Assembly: GCF_041902385.1 (NCBI RefSeq)
Contig: NZ_CP169244.1
Coordinates: forward strand, 2,852,001-2,916,000
DNA: 64,000 bases
Source: Arcticibacter sp041902385
Lineage (GTDB): Bacteria > Bacteroidota > Bacteroidia > Sphingobacteriales > Sphingobacteriaceae
Direction: 5' to 3'
Positions within the stretch are counted from its first letter, which is position 1. Each line of letters begins with the position of its first letter. The position numbers and the translations under genes were made by a program. This document shows positions 9,793 to 20,854 of this stretch, one piece after another. Below the pieces are notes generated by a model that did not search any database, was not told the DNA's origin, and worked only from the letters and a program-made list of their open reading frames with translations.

Positions 9793-11958
9793 ATGAAGAA
9801 ACTAGTTGTTTTACTGCTACTAACATTAATGATACCTGAACTCAAGGCTCAGAGTAAAGCTACCTGGATCTGGTATCCCGGAGATTTTGAAGTGTGGATG
9901 GCCAATAAAATGCAAAACCGCCGCACAGAGCGCGGCACTTTTTTCCCTCCCTTCTGGCGGATGGATAATCACTTCGTGCTGATCGACTTCCATAAGGAAT
10001 TTAACGTTCCTGCTGAGGAGCAGGTTCAGCTTTTCGTCGAAGGGCAGTACAACGTGAAGATTGACGGAAAGATGGTCAGCGGTTACCCGAAGCAGATCAC
10101 AATGCCGGCAGGGAAGCATAAGCTTAGCCTCAAGGTGTTTTGCCAGGACCGTGTTCCTGCAATCTTTGTAAAGGGGAAAACCGTTGTCTCCGATTCAAGC
10201 TGGCTGGTGACCTACGAGGATAAAGAGTGGATTGATGAAACAGGCAAAGCTTCCGACCAATCGGGGACTACCTGGCTGTCGGCCGGCTCCTGGAACTTCG
10301 ACAGTCCTGCTACACCTCCGTCGAAATTTGCTTTAGCCACTGAACCGAAGAATCCGGTTAAGACGGAGAAAGGCGCAGGCTCTTTACTCGTCGACTTTGG
10401 ACGCGAAACCTTCGGTTTCGTTAAATTGCAGGGACTCCAGGGCAAAGGAAAGGTGCATATTTATTACGGCGAGTCACGGGAAGAAGCCCTGGCTACAGAA
10501 ACTTGTGAAACCCTTGATCTTCTGGAAATTGATGAGCCGGGAAAGAAAGATACCACAATTAGCCTCACCAAGGCTTTCCGTTTTGTTAATGTTCGCTACG
10601 AGGCGGGCGTTTCGTTAGACGGAGTGTCCATGTTGTATGAATATCTTCCCGTGACCGACAGGGGAAGCTTCACATGCTCCGACCCGGAGATCAACAAGAT
10701 CTACGATGTGTCAAAATATACATTTCATCTGAATACGCGTGAGTTTTTCATTGACGGAATTAAAAGGGATCGGTGGATCTGGTCTGGCGATGCCTATCAG
10801 AGTTTTCTGATGAACTACTATCTGCTATTCGATTCCCCCTCTGTGACCCGCACGTTACTTGCGTTAAGAGGAAAGGATCCGGTAACCAGCCACATTAATA
10901 CCATCATGGACTATACCTTTTACTGGTTCCTTGGTATCAACGATTACTACCTCTATACCGGTGACAAGAAGTTTATTCAGCAGTTCTACCCGCGGATGCA
11001 AAGCCTGATGGACTACTGTCTGGCTCGCAGAAATGCGCAGGGCTTCATGGAAGGACTTGCGGGCGACTGGGTCTTTATCGACTGGGCTGATGGTTTAAGT
11101 AAACAGGGAGCAGTCAGTTTCGAGCAACTTCTACTGGCCAGAAGTCTCGAAACGATGGCTACCTGCGCTGGGATCGTAAACGATAAGGAAGGGCAGAAAA
11201 AATATGCCAACCTGGCTTCAGACCTCAGGCAGAAGCTTTTTTCGACTTACTGGAGTGAGTCCAAAGAGGCGCTCGTGCATAGCCTGGTAGGAGGGAAGCA
11301 GACTGAGAACGTCACCCGTTACGCCAATATGTTCGGTATTTTCTTTAATTACTTCACCGAGACGCAAAAGCAGAGCGTTAAGCAGAGCGTATTGTTAAAC
11401 GACAAGATTCAGAAAATCACCACACCCTATATGCGGTTCTACGAGCTCGAGGCGCTATGTGCCATGGGAGAGCAGGAGCATGTGCTGAAAGAGATGAAGG
11501 ATTACTGGGGCGGTATGCTCAAACTGGGCGCAACCTCGTTCTGGGAAGAGTATAATCCCGCGAAAAAAGGCGTTGAGCACTATGCAATGTATGGTCGGCC
11601 TTTCGGCAAAAGCCTTTGTCACGCCTGGGGTGCGAGTCCCCTCTACCTTCTCGGCAAGTATTACCTTGGAGTGAAGCCGCTCAGCCCTGGTTATCACACT
11701 TATTCAGTGGAGCCGGTATTAGGCGGTTTGAAATGGATGGAAGGCAGCGTTCCAAGTCCTGCCGGAGACCTGAATGTGTACTGCAGTGAGAAAGAGATCC
11801 GGATCAGCGGGATTGCCGGCGCCGGTATTCTGAAAATCCGGAGCAAGAGCAAACCAACAGGCGCTGGCTTACAGGTAAAATCACTCGGTAATAAAACGTA
11901 CGAAATTCACATCGGTGCTGGTCAGAATATCGCCCTGCGTTATTCTGCTATAAAATAG
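9793..11958 (+). CDS. Alpha-L-rhamnosidase-like six-hairpin glycosidase (GH78)
   Basis: About 721 residues, exported (signal peptide MKKLVVLLLLTLMIPELKAQ). ATG 9793 is preferred over an in-frame TTG at 9787. An N-terminal beta-sandwich is followed by an (alpha/alpha)6 barrel and a C-terminal beta-domain. The GH78 hallmark DGIKRDRWIWSGD lies near 10755-10795, with the probable general acid among its Asp residues. TSFWEEYNP near 11530-11560 matches the general-base region. It lacks the extra N-terminal domains seen in the GH78 gene at 2-2572, so the two are not simple duplicates and probably cut different rhamnosyl linkages. It starts about 50 bases after the beta-helix gene and ends 10 bases before the next gene. 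Confidence 0.83.
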   Translation: MKKLVVLLLLTLMIPELKAQSKATWIWYPGDFEVWMANKMQNRRTERGTFFPPFWRMDNHFVLIDFHKEFNVPAEEQVQLFVEGQYNVKIDGKMVSGYPKQITMPAGKHKLSLKVFCQDRVPAIFVKGKTVVSDSSWLVTYEDKEWIDETGKASDQSGTTWLSAGSWNFDSPATPPSKFALATEPKNPVKTEKGAGSLLVDFGRETFGFVKLQGLQGKGKVHIYYGESREEALATETCETLDLLEIDEPGKKDTTISLTKAFRFVNVRYEAGVSLDGVSMLYEYLPVTDRGSFTCSDPEINKIYDVSKYTFHLNTREFFIDGIKRDRWIWSGDAYQSFLMNYYLLFDSPSVTRTLLALRGKDPVTSHINTIMDYTFYWFLGINDYYLYTGDKKFIQQFYPRMQSLMDYCLARRNAQGFMEGLAGDWVFIDWADGLSKQGAVSFEQLLLARSLETMATCAGIVNDKEGQKKYANLASDLRQKLFSTYWSESKEALVHSLVGGKQTENVTRYANMFGIFFNYFTETQKQSVKQSVLLNDKIQKITTPYMRFYELEALCAMGEQEHVLKEMKDYWGGMLKLGATSFWEEYNPAKKGVEHYAMYGRPFGKSLCHAWGASPLYLLGKYYLGVKPLSPGYHTYSVEPVLGGLKWMEGSVPSPAGDLNVYCSEKEIRISGIAGAGILKIRSKSKPTGAGLQVKSLGNKTYEIHIGAGQNIALRYSAIK

Positions 11959-11968
11959 ATCTGACATT

Positions 11969-14900
11969 ATGACCCGTAAACTTTTCTTTTTTTGTTCGCT
12001 ATTTCTTGCTTCTACAGGCAGGGCGCAGACCGTTGACGGATTGCCCGCTGCAATACCTCCTGTTCCCGGTGTATACGACCGTGAGCCCTGGGAAGATCCT
12101 CTGGTGACCAGCATTAACAGAGAGCCGTCGAGAGCAACGTCCTATTCTTACAAGAACGAACAGGATGCCCTGACTTGCGACCGCTCTAAAAGTACACGCA
12201 TGTTGCTGCTCAATGGTGACTGGGATTTTGCTTTTGCCTTTAAGCCTGCTGATGCTCCCAAAGACTTCTACAAAGCGCGCGTGCAGGGCTGGAAGAAGAT
12301 TGAGGTGCCGTCTAACTGGGAGATGAAAGGGTACGATATTCCGATATATAAGAGTGCCGTTTACCCGTTTCGTCCTGTAGACCCGCCGCGGGTTCCAAAA
12401 GATTATAATGCCGTTGGTTCTTATCAGCGTACGTTTACAGTTCCTGCCGACTGGAAGAATATGAATATTACCCTTCATTTTGGGGGCGTAAGCTCGGCTT
12501 TCAAAGTTTGGCTAAACGGTAAATTCCTCGGCTATGGCGAAGATAGCTGTCTGCCCTCCGAATTTAATATCACTCCTTACCTGCAGGCTGGAGAGAACAT
12601 TGTGTCGGTTCAGGTGATCAGGTGGAGTGATGGATCGTATCTCGAAGACCAGGACCACTGGCGCATGAGCGGAATCCAACGGGAGGTGATGCTGCTTGCT
12701 GAGCCTAAAGTGCGGATTGCAGACTTTCACTGGCAGGCGAAACTGGACAAAAACTACAAGGACGCCGTATTCAGTATCCGTCCGCGTGTAGAAAACCTCA
12801 CGGGGCAGGAGGTAAAAGGATACCAGGTAAAGGCGCAGCTTTTTGATCGGGCAGGTAAGCCGGTATTTGCAAATCCCTTGCACAGAAGTGCTGAATCTAT
12901 CATCAATGAGATTTACCCCCGGCTTGACAATGTGAAATTCGGCTTACTTGAAACAACGGTAAAGAATCCTGCCAAATGGAGCGATGAAGAACCCAACCTG
13001 TATACCCTGGTTCTTTCACTAAGCGACTCGACAGGAAATGTTCTTGAGGCAAAAAGCTGCCGTGTTGGTTTCCGGAGCATCGAGTTTTCGAAAGAGAACG
13101 GGAAGCTTTTGATCAATGGGAAGGTGACCTACCTGTATGGCGTGAATCGCCATGATCATCATCCTGTAAAGGGTAAGGCTCTGTCTCGTGAAGATATCCG
13201 GAAGGATGTAGAGACAATCAAGCGATTTAACTTTAATTGTATTCGTACCAGCCATTATCCTAACGATCCTTATTTCCTGGACTTGTGTGATCAGTACGGC
13301 ATCCTGGTGATGGGAGAAGCAAATTATGAAACGCACGGCCTGGGAGGAAAATTAAGTAACGATCCGCAATGGACACATGCGTTTATGGAACGGACCTCCC
13401 GCATGGTCATGAGGGATAAAAACCATCCTAGTATTATCATCTGGAGCCTCGGCAACGAAGCAGGGCGAGGACCGAATAATGCCGCCCAGTCTGCCTGGAT
13501 ACACGATTTTGATATCACAAGACCTGTTCACTACGAGCCGGCGATGGGCAGTCCGCGTGAAGAGGGGTATATCGATCCCTCCGATCCAAGATATCCCAGG
13601 ACGAATGATCATTCCCATCGGCTGCAAAATCCGGTAGACCAACACTACGTGGATATCGTCAGCCGCTTCTACCCCGGAATTTATACTCCTGACCTGCTCA
13701 TCAACCAGAAAAACGGCGACAAAAGACCGATCCTGTTCGTTGAGTATGCCCACTCGATGGGGAACTCTACCGGAAATATGAAAGAACTTTGGGATGTCTT
13801 CAGATCCAGACCACGAATTATCGGAGGAGGGATATGGGAGTTTAAAGATCAGTCACTTTTGAAAAAGGACTCTGCCGGTGTTGAATTTATGGCTTACGGA
13901 GGGGACTTTGGAGAAAAGCTGCACGATGGAAACTTTTCGATCAAAGGTGTAGTCGACGCCTGGGACCGCCCCAAAGGCGCCATCTTTGAATGTAAGAGAG
14001 TGTATCAGCCGGCAGAATGTGAGCTGGTTGATGCCGGACAAGGAACGATTAAAGTTTTAAACAGACATGCCGCCAGGTCTCTTGCCGGTTATAACGTTAC
14101 CCTGATCTTTCGCAAGGACGGGAATCCGGTCAAAGTTGTGCAACTTCCCCGAATCCCTCTTTCCGCAGGTCGCGACACGGTTATAAGCATCAGAAAGTAC
14201 TACCCACGCCTTGCTGAAGGCTCCGAATACCTGGCTGACATTCATTTCTCCCTTTCCAAAGATGAGCTTTGGGCACCTAAAGGGCACGAAATAGCTTCTA
14301 ACCAGTTTGCACTGACATCTTTGTCCCGCACGAAGGGAAATAGAAATACATACCCTGCTGTGGTCAAAACGGAAACGGACCGCGACTACGTGATTCGGGG
14401 TAAATCATTTAAAGTGAGCTTTAGCAAAGCCAACGGCGCGCTGTCGTCCTACCTGGTTAACGGAGACGAACAGATATTCAGGCCGTTGCTGCCTAACTTT
14501 ACGCGTCCTCAGACAGACAACGATAAAAAAGGCTGGAAACCGGCAAAAAAGCTCAAAGAGTGGTATCAGAATGACCTAAAGCTGGAAAATAGCATCATCG
14601 AGCAGACCGAGCCGGGAATGGTCAGCGTGAAGAGTACTTATTCTCTGATCAATGGCAGGGCCAAAGTGGAAGTCAGATATACGGTGAATGGAAACGGCAC
14701 GGTAAAGGTTGACTATTCGCTTAAAGCCGACACGTCCCTCCCTAACATCCCTAAAGTAGGTATGCAATGCGGGATAAAGCGTTCGAATGATTTTATCAGT
14801 TGGTACGGACGAGGGCCGCTTGAGAATTACGTGGATAAGCGCTACGGATTTGATGCCGCCGTTTATTCGCTTCCTATCAGTGATTTTATGGAGAATTACG

Positions 14901-15261
14901 TATATCCCCAGGAGAACGGCAACCGTACAGACGTGAGATGGATGTATCTGCAGAATCAGAGGAAGCAGGACGGCTTACTGGTGGTGGCAGATAGTCTTCT
15001 AAGCATGAGCGCATGGCCTTATACTCAGAAAAACATTGAGGAAGCAAAGCACACCAATAAGCTTATCGACGCTGGCTACCTCACGCTTAATGTAGATCTC
15101 ATTCAGATGGGAGTGGGGGGAACGACAGCTGGTCTGACGTTGCTCAACCTTTGCCCCAGTATCAGATCCCGGCTCGTCCATATCATTATAGTTTTTACTT
15201 ATTGCCGTTTAAGAGCAACGTGAAGGCAATAACAGAGACGTCAAAAAAAGTAAGGTTTTAA
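11969..15261 (+). CDS. GH2 beta-galactosidase, LacZ-type, apparent frameshift near 3' end
   Basis: Repaired product is 1097 residues, the length of full LacZ-type enzymes. It has a signal peptide (MTRKLFFFCSLFLASTGRAQ), sugar-binding domain, Ig-like domains, TIM barrel and the beta-galactosidase small chain. The acid/base Glu is in SLGNEAGRG (residue about 497) and the nucleophile Glu in FVEYAHSMGNS (about 592). WYGRGPLENY marks the small chain. The frame breaks at a run of six G at 15115-15120. Seven G would give the family hallmark MGVGGNDSWS and carry the frame to a TAA at 15259-15261, four bases before the next ATG. Unrepaired, it ends at 15223 with a tail unlike the family. Confidence 0.9.
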
Positions 15262-15265
15262 AGAT

Positions 15266-18200
15266 ATGTGGAATAAAATGAGGGTGATCAAGCCCGCCTG
15301 TCTGCTGGTATTTCTGTTCGTCTTCGCGGGCAGCGCTGTAAAAGGTCAGCCGCAGGCGATAAACATAGGATCTCTGCCTGCTAATATTCGCCTTACAGGA
15401 GAGGCCTCAAAGTCCTGGGTATTCTGGTACTGGATGCAGGGTGCGTATTCTAAGGCTGCTATCACTGCAGATCTGGAGGCAATGAAGTCGGCCGGTATCG
15501 CCGGTGCTTATCTTGCCCCCATTAAAGGGAAAGCTGAACCCCCGATATATACTCCGGCCATTGATCAGCTCACTCCGCAATGGTGGGACATGGTGAAGCA
15601 TGCGCTGAATGAGGCCGATCGCCTCGGTATTAAAATAGCCATGCTGCCCAATGACGGCTTTGCCACTGCCGGAGGGCCCTGGATCACTCCTGAACTTTCC
15701 ATGCAGAAGCTGGTCAGCTCCTCGGTACTCGTCAAAGGAGGAAAGCAATTTCAGGACACGCTCCCCCCGCTGCCTTCCTATAAGGGGTATTCCAGGCAGA
15801 TTGCCGTTCTTGCATTTCCTGTTTCCCGGGGCGAAGGCATCAGCACGGAGAACGTAGTGCCGAAAGTCAGCACCAGTACAGGTGCTGATGCATCCTTTCT
15901 TCTCAGGAAAGAAAATAAGCAGAACTTCAGCAGTTCAGATCCCTGCTGGATACAGTATCAGTTTGCTAAACCCTTTACCTGCCGCTCTGTCGTCATCCGG
16001 GTGAATAACTATAATCATCAGTCGCAGCGTCTCCTGATCCAGGTAAGCGACGATGGTAAAAGCTTCCGTGACGCAGAACGGCTTCAGCCTCCGAGAGCAG
16101 GCTGGCTGGACTGGGACGCCGATGTAACTCACGAGATCAAGCCCGTTACTGCTCGGTTTTTCCGCTTTGTGTATAACAAGGAAGGAACGGAGCCCGGCGC
16201 AGAGGACCTTGATGCGGCCAAGTGGAAGCAAAGCTTAAAAGTGGCAGGCATCGAGTTGTCGTCATCGCCCCGTATCCATCAATTCGAAGGGAAAACCGCA
16301 GAGGTTTGGCGGGTGAGCAAGAGATCTACATCTGACCTGCTTCCCGATTCGTTATGTGTGCCATCGGCGAAAATCCTGAACATCAGCAGCTATCTTGGAA
16401 AGAACGGCGTCCTGCGTTGGAAGGTTCCTGCGGGCAAATGGATGATTATGCGCGTCGGCTACACATCGACTGGACATATGAATGAGACCGCCGGAGCAGG
16501 CAAGGGGCTGGAGTGTGATAAATTCAACCCGGAGGCCGTAAAATTTCAATTCGACAAGTGGTTTGGAGAAGCTTTAAGAGTAGCCGGACCAGAGCTTGCA
16601 GGACGTGTCTTAAATACTTTCCATGTCGACAGCTGGGAATGCGGGAGCCAGAATTGGTCCCCTGTTTTTCAGGAAGAGTTTAAAAAGCGCAGAGGATACG
16701 ATCCCACTCTGTACCTTCCGGTCATGGCAGGGATTCCTGTACAAAGCGCCGAGGTTTCTGAACGCTTCCTGTTCGACATCAGGCAGACCGTCTCTGAACT
16801 GATCACCGACAACTTCTTTAAGACGCTGAAGAAACTGGCTAATGAAAAAGGCTGCACATTTACTTCAGAAACGACCGGGCCTGTAATGGCAGCAGATGGC
16901 ATGCTGCATTTTAAGGAGACCGATGTTCCTATGGGGGAGTTTTGGCTTCGAAGTCCTTCACACGATAAGCCGACCGACATATTTGATGCTATCAGCGGGG
17001 CACATGTTTACGGAAAACCGATCATCCAGGCCGAAGCCTTCACAGAGGTTCGCATGAACTGGAATGAGCACCCCGGCAACCTGAAGCCCCTGCAGGACAG
17101 GAATTATGCCTTTGGCATAAACAGGCTCGTCTACCACGTTTATACGCACAATCCCTGGTTTGACCGTAAGCCTGGCATGACCCTCAGCGACGTTGGGCTC
17201 CTGTTCCAGAAAGATCAGACCTGGTGGAAACCGGGAAAAGCCTGGGTGAATTATGCTGAACGGTGTCAAACACTCCTGCAACAGGGCACGCCGGTAGTCG
17301 ACCTGGCAGTATTTACAGGTGAAGAGATTCCGCGACGGGCAATCCTGCCTGACCGCCTGGTTACATCGCTTCCGGGAGTCTTCGGGAAAGAAGCGGTGGA
17401 AAAGGAGAGAGCAAGGCGGGAGAATAAAGGCTTTCCGATGCGCGAGAAGCCCGTTGGCGTAAATGTTTCTGCAAATATGGCCGACCCTGCCGACTGGACA
17501 GATCCCCTGCACGGATATCACTACGACTCATTTAATCTCGATGCTCTACTGCATCTTACAAAGGTTAACAACGGCTATATCGAATTGCCCGGGGGGCAAG
17601 ATACGCCATCCTGGTTCTTCCGGGCAAGCACCCAATGCAGCCGAACACTGAATGGATGAGCGCCGAACTTGCAGAACGGCTGCTACAACTGGTCAATGAG
17701 GGGGCAACGGTCGTGTTGGGCGACAGACCGGACCTTACACCAGGCCTTGCTAACTCTTCACAAAATGACCAAAAGCTGCTCCATGCGGTAGAAGCGATGT
17801 GGGACGGAACGTTTACTAAAGTGGAAGATCCCTCAGGCAGTGTAGAGATCAGGAAGATAGGAAAAGGCAGAGTAGTGAAAGGTCCTTATCAGGCCGGAAC
17901 GTTTCTGCCTCTGGGACTTAGTCCTGACTTCGTCTTTCATGCGGAGAAAGGCCAGTCACCCGGCAATATTGCGTGGAACCACCGCTCAACCTCTGATAGT
18001 GATATCTATTTCGTCGCCAATCAGGACTCGGTAGAGAAAGAGCTCACCCTATCCTTCCGTGTAAGCGGTAGAGTGCCGGAGCTGTATGATCCCGTCAGCG
18101 GAAGAACGATAAAAGCAAAAAGCTGGGCGAGTGACGGAGTCAGGACCAGTCTGCCTGTTCGTTTCGCCCCGAACGCTTCCTGGTTTGTTCTGTTCAGGGA

Positions 18201-18735
18201 AAATACTTCAGAAAGATCATCAGCATCGGGAAAAAACTGGCCTGAGTTCCGTGACGCTTCCAGCCTCGAAGGGAACTGGAAGGTACAGTTTGATCCGCAG
18301 CTCGGCGGCCCGAAAGGAATTGCGGAGTTTAAGAGCCTGGGCGACTGGAGTAAGGATGCTGACTCCCTCATTCGTTATTATTCAGGGACGGCAGTTTACA
18401 CGAAGATATTTAATTGGAAAAAGGTTAAGGGAGATAAAAGGCTGTGGCTGAACCTCGGTGAGGTCGCCAATATTGCAGAGGTAAAACTAAACGGAGTCCC
18501 ATGCGGAGTTGCATGGACGGCTCCTTATCAGGTCGACATTACAGATGCCATCCGACCCGGAAAAAATACCCTCTCTGTAGAGGTCACCAATACCTGGTTC
18601 AACCGGATGATCGGCGATCTGCGTTTGCCCGAGGATAAGCGTATCACTCGCACTACAGCTGCTTTCCGCTTTGCCGGTTATCCCCTGGCGAAAGCCGGCT
18701 TGCTTGGGCCTGTAGTTATTAAGTCAGAAGAATGA
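15266..18735 (+). CDS. Alpha-L-rhamnosidase, GH106, apparent frameshift
   Basis: Repaired product is 1156 residues, normal for GH106. A signal peptide near residues 1-28 is followed by the family opening (KSWVFWYWMQGAYSKAAITA, then DLEAMKSAGIAGAYL). Next come the TIM-barrel-like catalytic region with FHVDSWECGSQNW and ETTGPVMAADGM, and a C-terminal GH2-like sugar-binding domain (GVAWTAPYQVDITDAIRPGK). The frame breaks at six G, 17591-17596. Seven G would give LPGGARYAILVLPGKHPMQP and fuse the two parts. The 3' end overlaps the next start as ATGA (18732-18735), indicating translational coupling. GH106 enzymes cleave alpha-L-rhamnosyl linkages in rhamnogalacturonans. Confidence 0.87.
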
Positions 18736-20828
18736 GAAGCAAACACATTACGAATAAAAGAATGAAGATAATCACAGTGAAAGCAGGGCGGCTCAAACCG
18801 GCTCTTGCTTTTCTCCTCCTGGCCGGCGGCGCTTTTCTGCAGGCGGAAAAGGGAATGGCACAGGACAAAAGCCTGATCAATACCGCTGCAAGTCCTTACG
18901 CGCGTATGTATAACGTGAACATGGCCGACGCCAAAGTAACTGGCGGTTTCTGGGCGGAGCGATTGAAGGTATGCCGGGAGTCCATGATCCCCTATATGTG
19001 GAACCTTTATAAGGACCCCGAGACTGCGCATGCTTATACCAACTTTGAAATTGCAGCAGGCCTCAAAAAGGGTGAGCATTCAGGCCCTCCGTTTCATGAC
19101 GGCGACTTCTATAAGCTCATTGAAGCGCTAAGTGCAATGTATGCTGTTACAAAAGACCCGCGGCTCGATAAATATCTGGACGAGGTGATTCCGGTTATTG
19201 CCAAATGCCAGCGGGCCGACGGCTATATTCATACGCCTACTATGATCGAAGACAGGAACGCAGCCGGCAAGGCGAGTGAATTTAAGGATCGTCTCCACTT
19301 CGAAACATATAACATGGGCCATCTGATGACGGCCGCTTGCATCCATTATCGGGCAACAGGAAAAACGACACTTCTGAACATTGCGAAGAAAGCGACAGAC
19401 TATCTATATAACTTTTATAAAAAATCTTCGCCTGAGCTTGCCCGCAACGCTATCTGTCCCTCGCACTACATGGGAGTAGTGGAGATGTACAGGACTACTA
19501 AAGATCCCCGCTATCTCGAGCTTTCCAAGAGTCTCATTGATATCCGCGGCCTTGTGGAGAATGGAACAGACGATAATCAGGACCGCATTCCCTTCCGGAA
19601 GCAGACGAAAGCTATGGGACATGCTGTACGTGCCAACTATCTCTATGCGGGCGTAGCCGACGTATATGCAGAGACGGGTGATACCTCCCTGCTGAACAGG
19701 CTTAACCTCATGTGGGATGATGTTACGCAGCACAAGATGTACATTACCGGAGCTTGCGGCGCACTGTATGACGGCGTCTCTCCCGATGGTACATCCTATG
19801 AGCCCAACGACGTACAGAAGATCCATCAGGCTTATGGCCGCGACTATCAGCTTCCTAACTTCACGGCACATGGCGAAACCTGTGCAAACATCGGCAACAT
19901 GCTATGGAACTGGCGCATGCTTTCGCTCAGCGGCGACGCCCGCTATGCAGACATTGCAGAGCTTGCACTTTATAACAGCGTTCTTTCAGGTATCAGTCTT
20001 GACGGCAAGAATTTTCTTTACACCAACCCGCTGAGCTACTCAGACGATCTGCCATTCAAGCAGCGCTGGTCCAAGGATCGTGTAGGCTATATCGCCTTCT
20101 CTAACTGCTGTCCTCCGAACGTGGTGCGTACCATTGCAGAGATCAATAACTATCTTTATACCGTTTCCGATAATGGATTGTGGCTGAACTTCTATGCGGG
20201 CAGTACTTTGTCAACGAAATTGAAAGACGGTTCAACCGTAAAGCTGAGCCAGGAAACGAACTATCCGTGGAACGGCCAAATAAAGGTGAGTCTGGAGAAA
20301 ACACCGTCAAAGCCTTTCAGCATGATGATGCGTATACCCGGCTGGTGTAAAGGGGCCATATTGAAGGTAAATGGCGAGGTTCAGAACATCGCATTGACAC
20401 CTGGTACCTATGCCGCTGTTGAGCGGAAATGGAAACCAGGCGATAAGATTGAACTCGATCTTCCGATGACTGCAGCCCTCGTCGAGTCTAATCCTCTGGT
20501 GGAAGAAACACGTAATCAGGTGGCGATAAAGAGAGGCCCGATTGTCTACTGTCTGGAAGGGAAGGATTTGCCCGCAGGGACGAAGATCTTTGATGTGGCT
20601 ATTCCTGCAGGCACTTCTTTTACTGCCGTTCCTCTTAACATCGGAAGCAGCAACATGATGGCGCTCGAAGGAGAGGCCATACTGACAGGAAAGGGTGGCT
20701 GGAATAACACGCTTTACCGCGAGGTTTCGGCACAAAAGCCCGAACCATTGAAGATCCGTCTCGTTCCTTATTTCGCATGGGGGAACAGAGGACATTCTGA
20801 TATGGAGGTCTGGATGCCACTCCGTTAA
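18732..20828 (+). CDS. GH127 beta-L-arabinofuranosidase-like enzyme (DUF1680)
   Basis: 698 residues. A hydrophobic segment at about residues 20-40 ends in MAQ, consistent with export. GH127 enzymes are cysteine glycosidases with a zinc site. The expected ligands are visible: HGETCANIGN (Glu about 382, Cys about 384) and FSNCCPPNVVR (Cys about 459 and 460, one of them the nucleophile). The N-terminal part VTGGFWAERLKVCRESMIP and the (alpha/alpha)6 barrel also match. Known GH127 activities include beta-L-arabinofuranosidase and, in rhamnogalacturonan-II breakdown, aceric acid release. ATG 18732 overlaps the GH106 stop; ATG 18762 is an alternative start. Confidence 0.9.
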   Translation: MRSKHITNKRMKIITVKAGRLKPALAFLLLAGGAFLQAEKGMAQDKSLINTAASPYARMYNVNMADAKVTGGFWAERLKVCRESMIPYMWNLYKDPETAHAYTNFEIAAGLKKGEHSGPPFHDGDFYKLIEALSAMYAVTKDPRLDKYLDEVIPVIAKCQRADGYIHTPTMIEDRNAAGKASEFKDRLHFETYNMGHLMTAACIHYRATGKTTLLNIAKKATDYLYNFYKKSSPELARNAICPSHYMGVVEMYRTTKDPRYLELSKSLIDIRGLVENGTDDNQDRIPFRKQTKAMGHAVRANYLYAGVADVYAETGDTSLLNRLNLMWDDVTQHKMYITGACGALYDGVSPDGTSYEPNDVQKIHQAYGRDYQLPNFTAHGETCANIGNMLWNWRMLSLSGDARYADIAELALYNSVLSGISLDGKNFLYTNPLSYSDDLPFKQRWSKDRVGYIAFSNCCPPNVVRTIAEINNYLYTVSDNGLWLNFYAGSTLSTKLKDGSTVKLSQETNYPWNGQIKVSLEKTPSKPFSMMMRIPGWCKGAILKVNGEVQNIALTPGTYAAVERKWKPGDKIELDLPMTAALVESNPLVEETRNQVAIKRGPIVYCLEGKDLPAGTKIFDVAIPAGTSFTAVPLNIGSSNMMALEGEAILTGKGGWNNTLYREVSAQKPEPLKIRLVPYFAWGNRGHSDMEVWMPLR

Positions 20829-20854
20829 TTTCCCTTTGTTACTAGCATAATAAA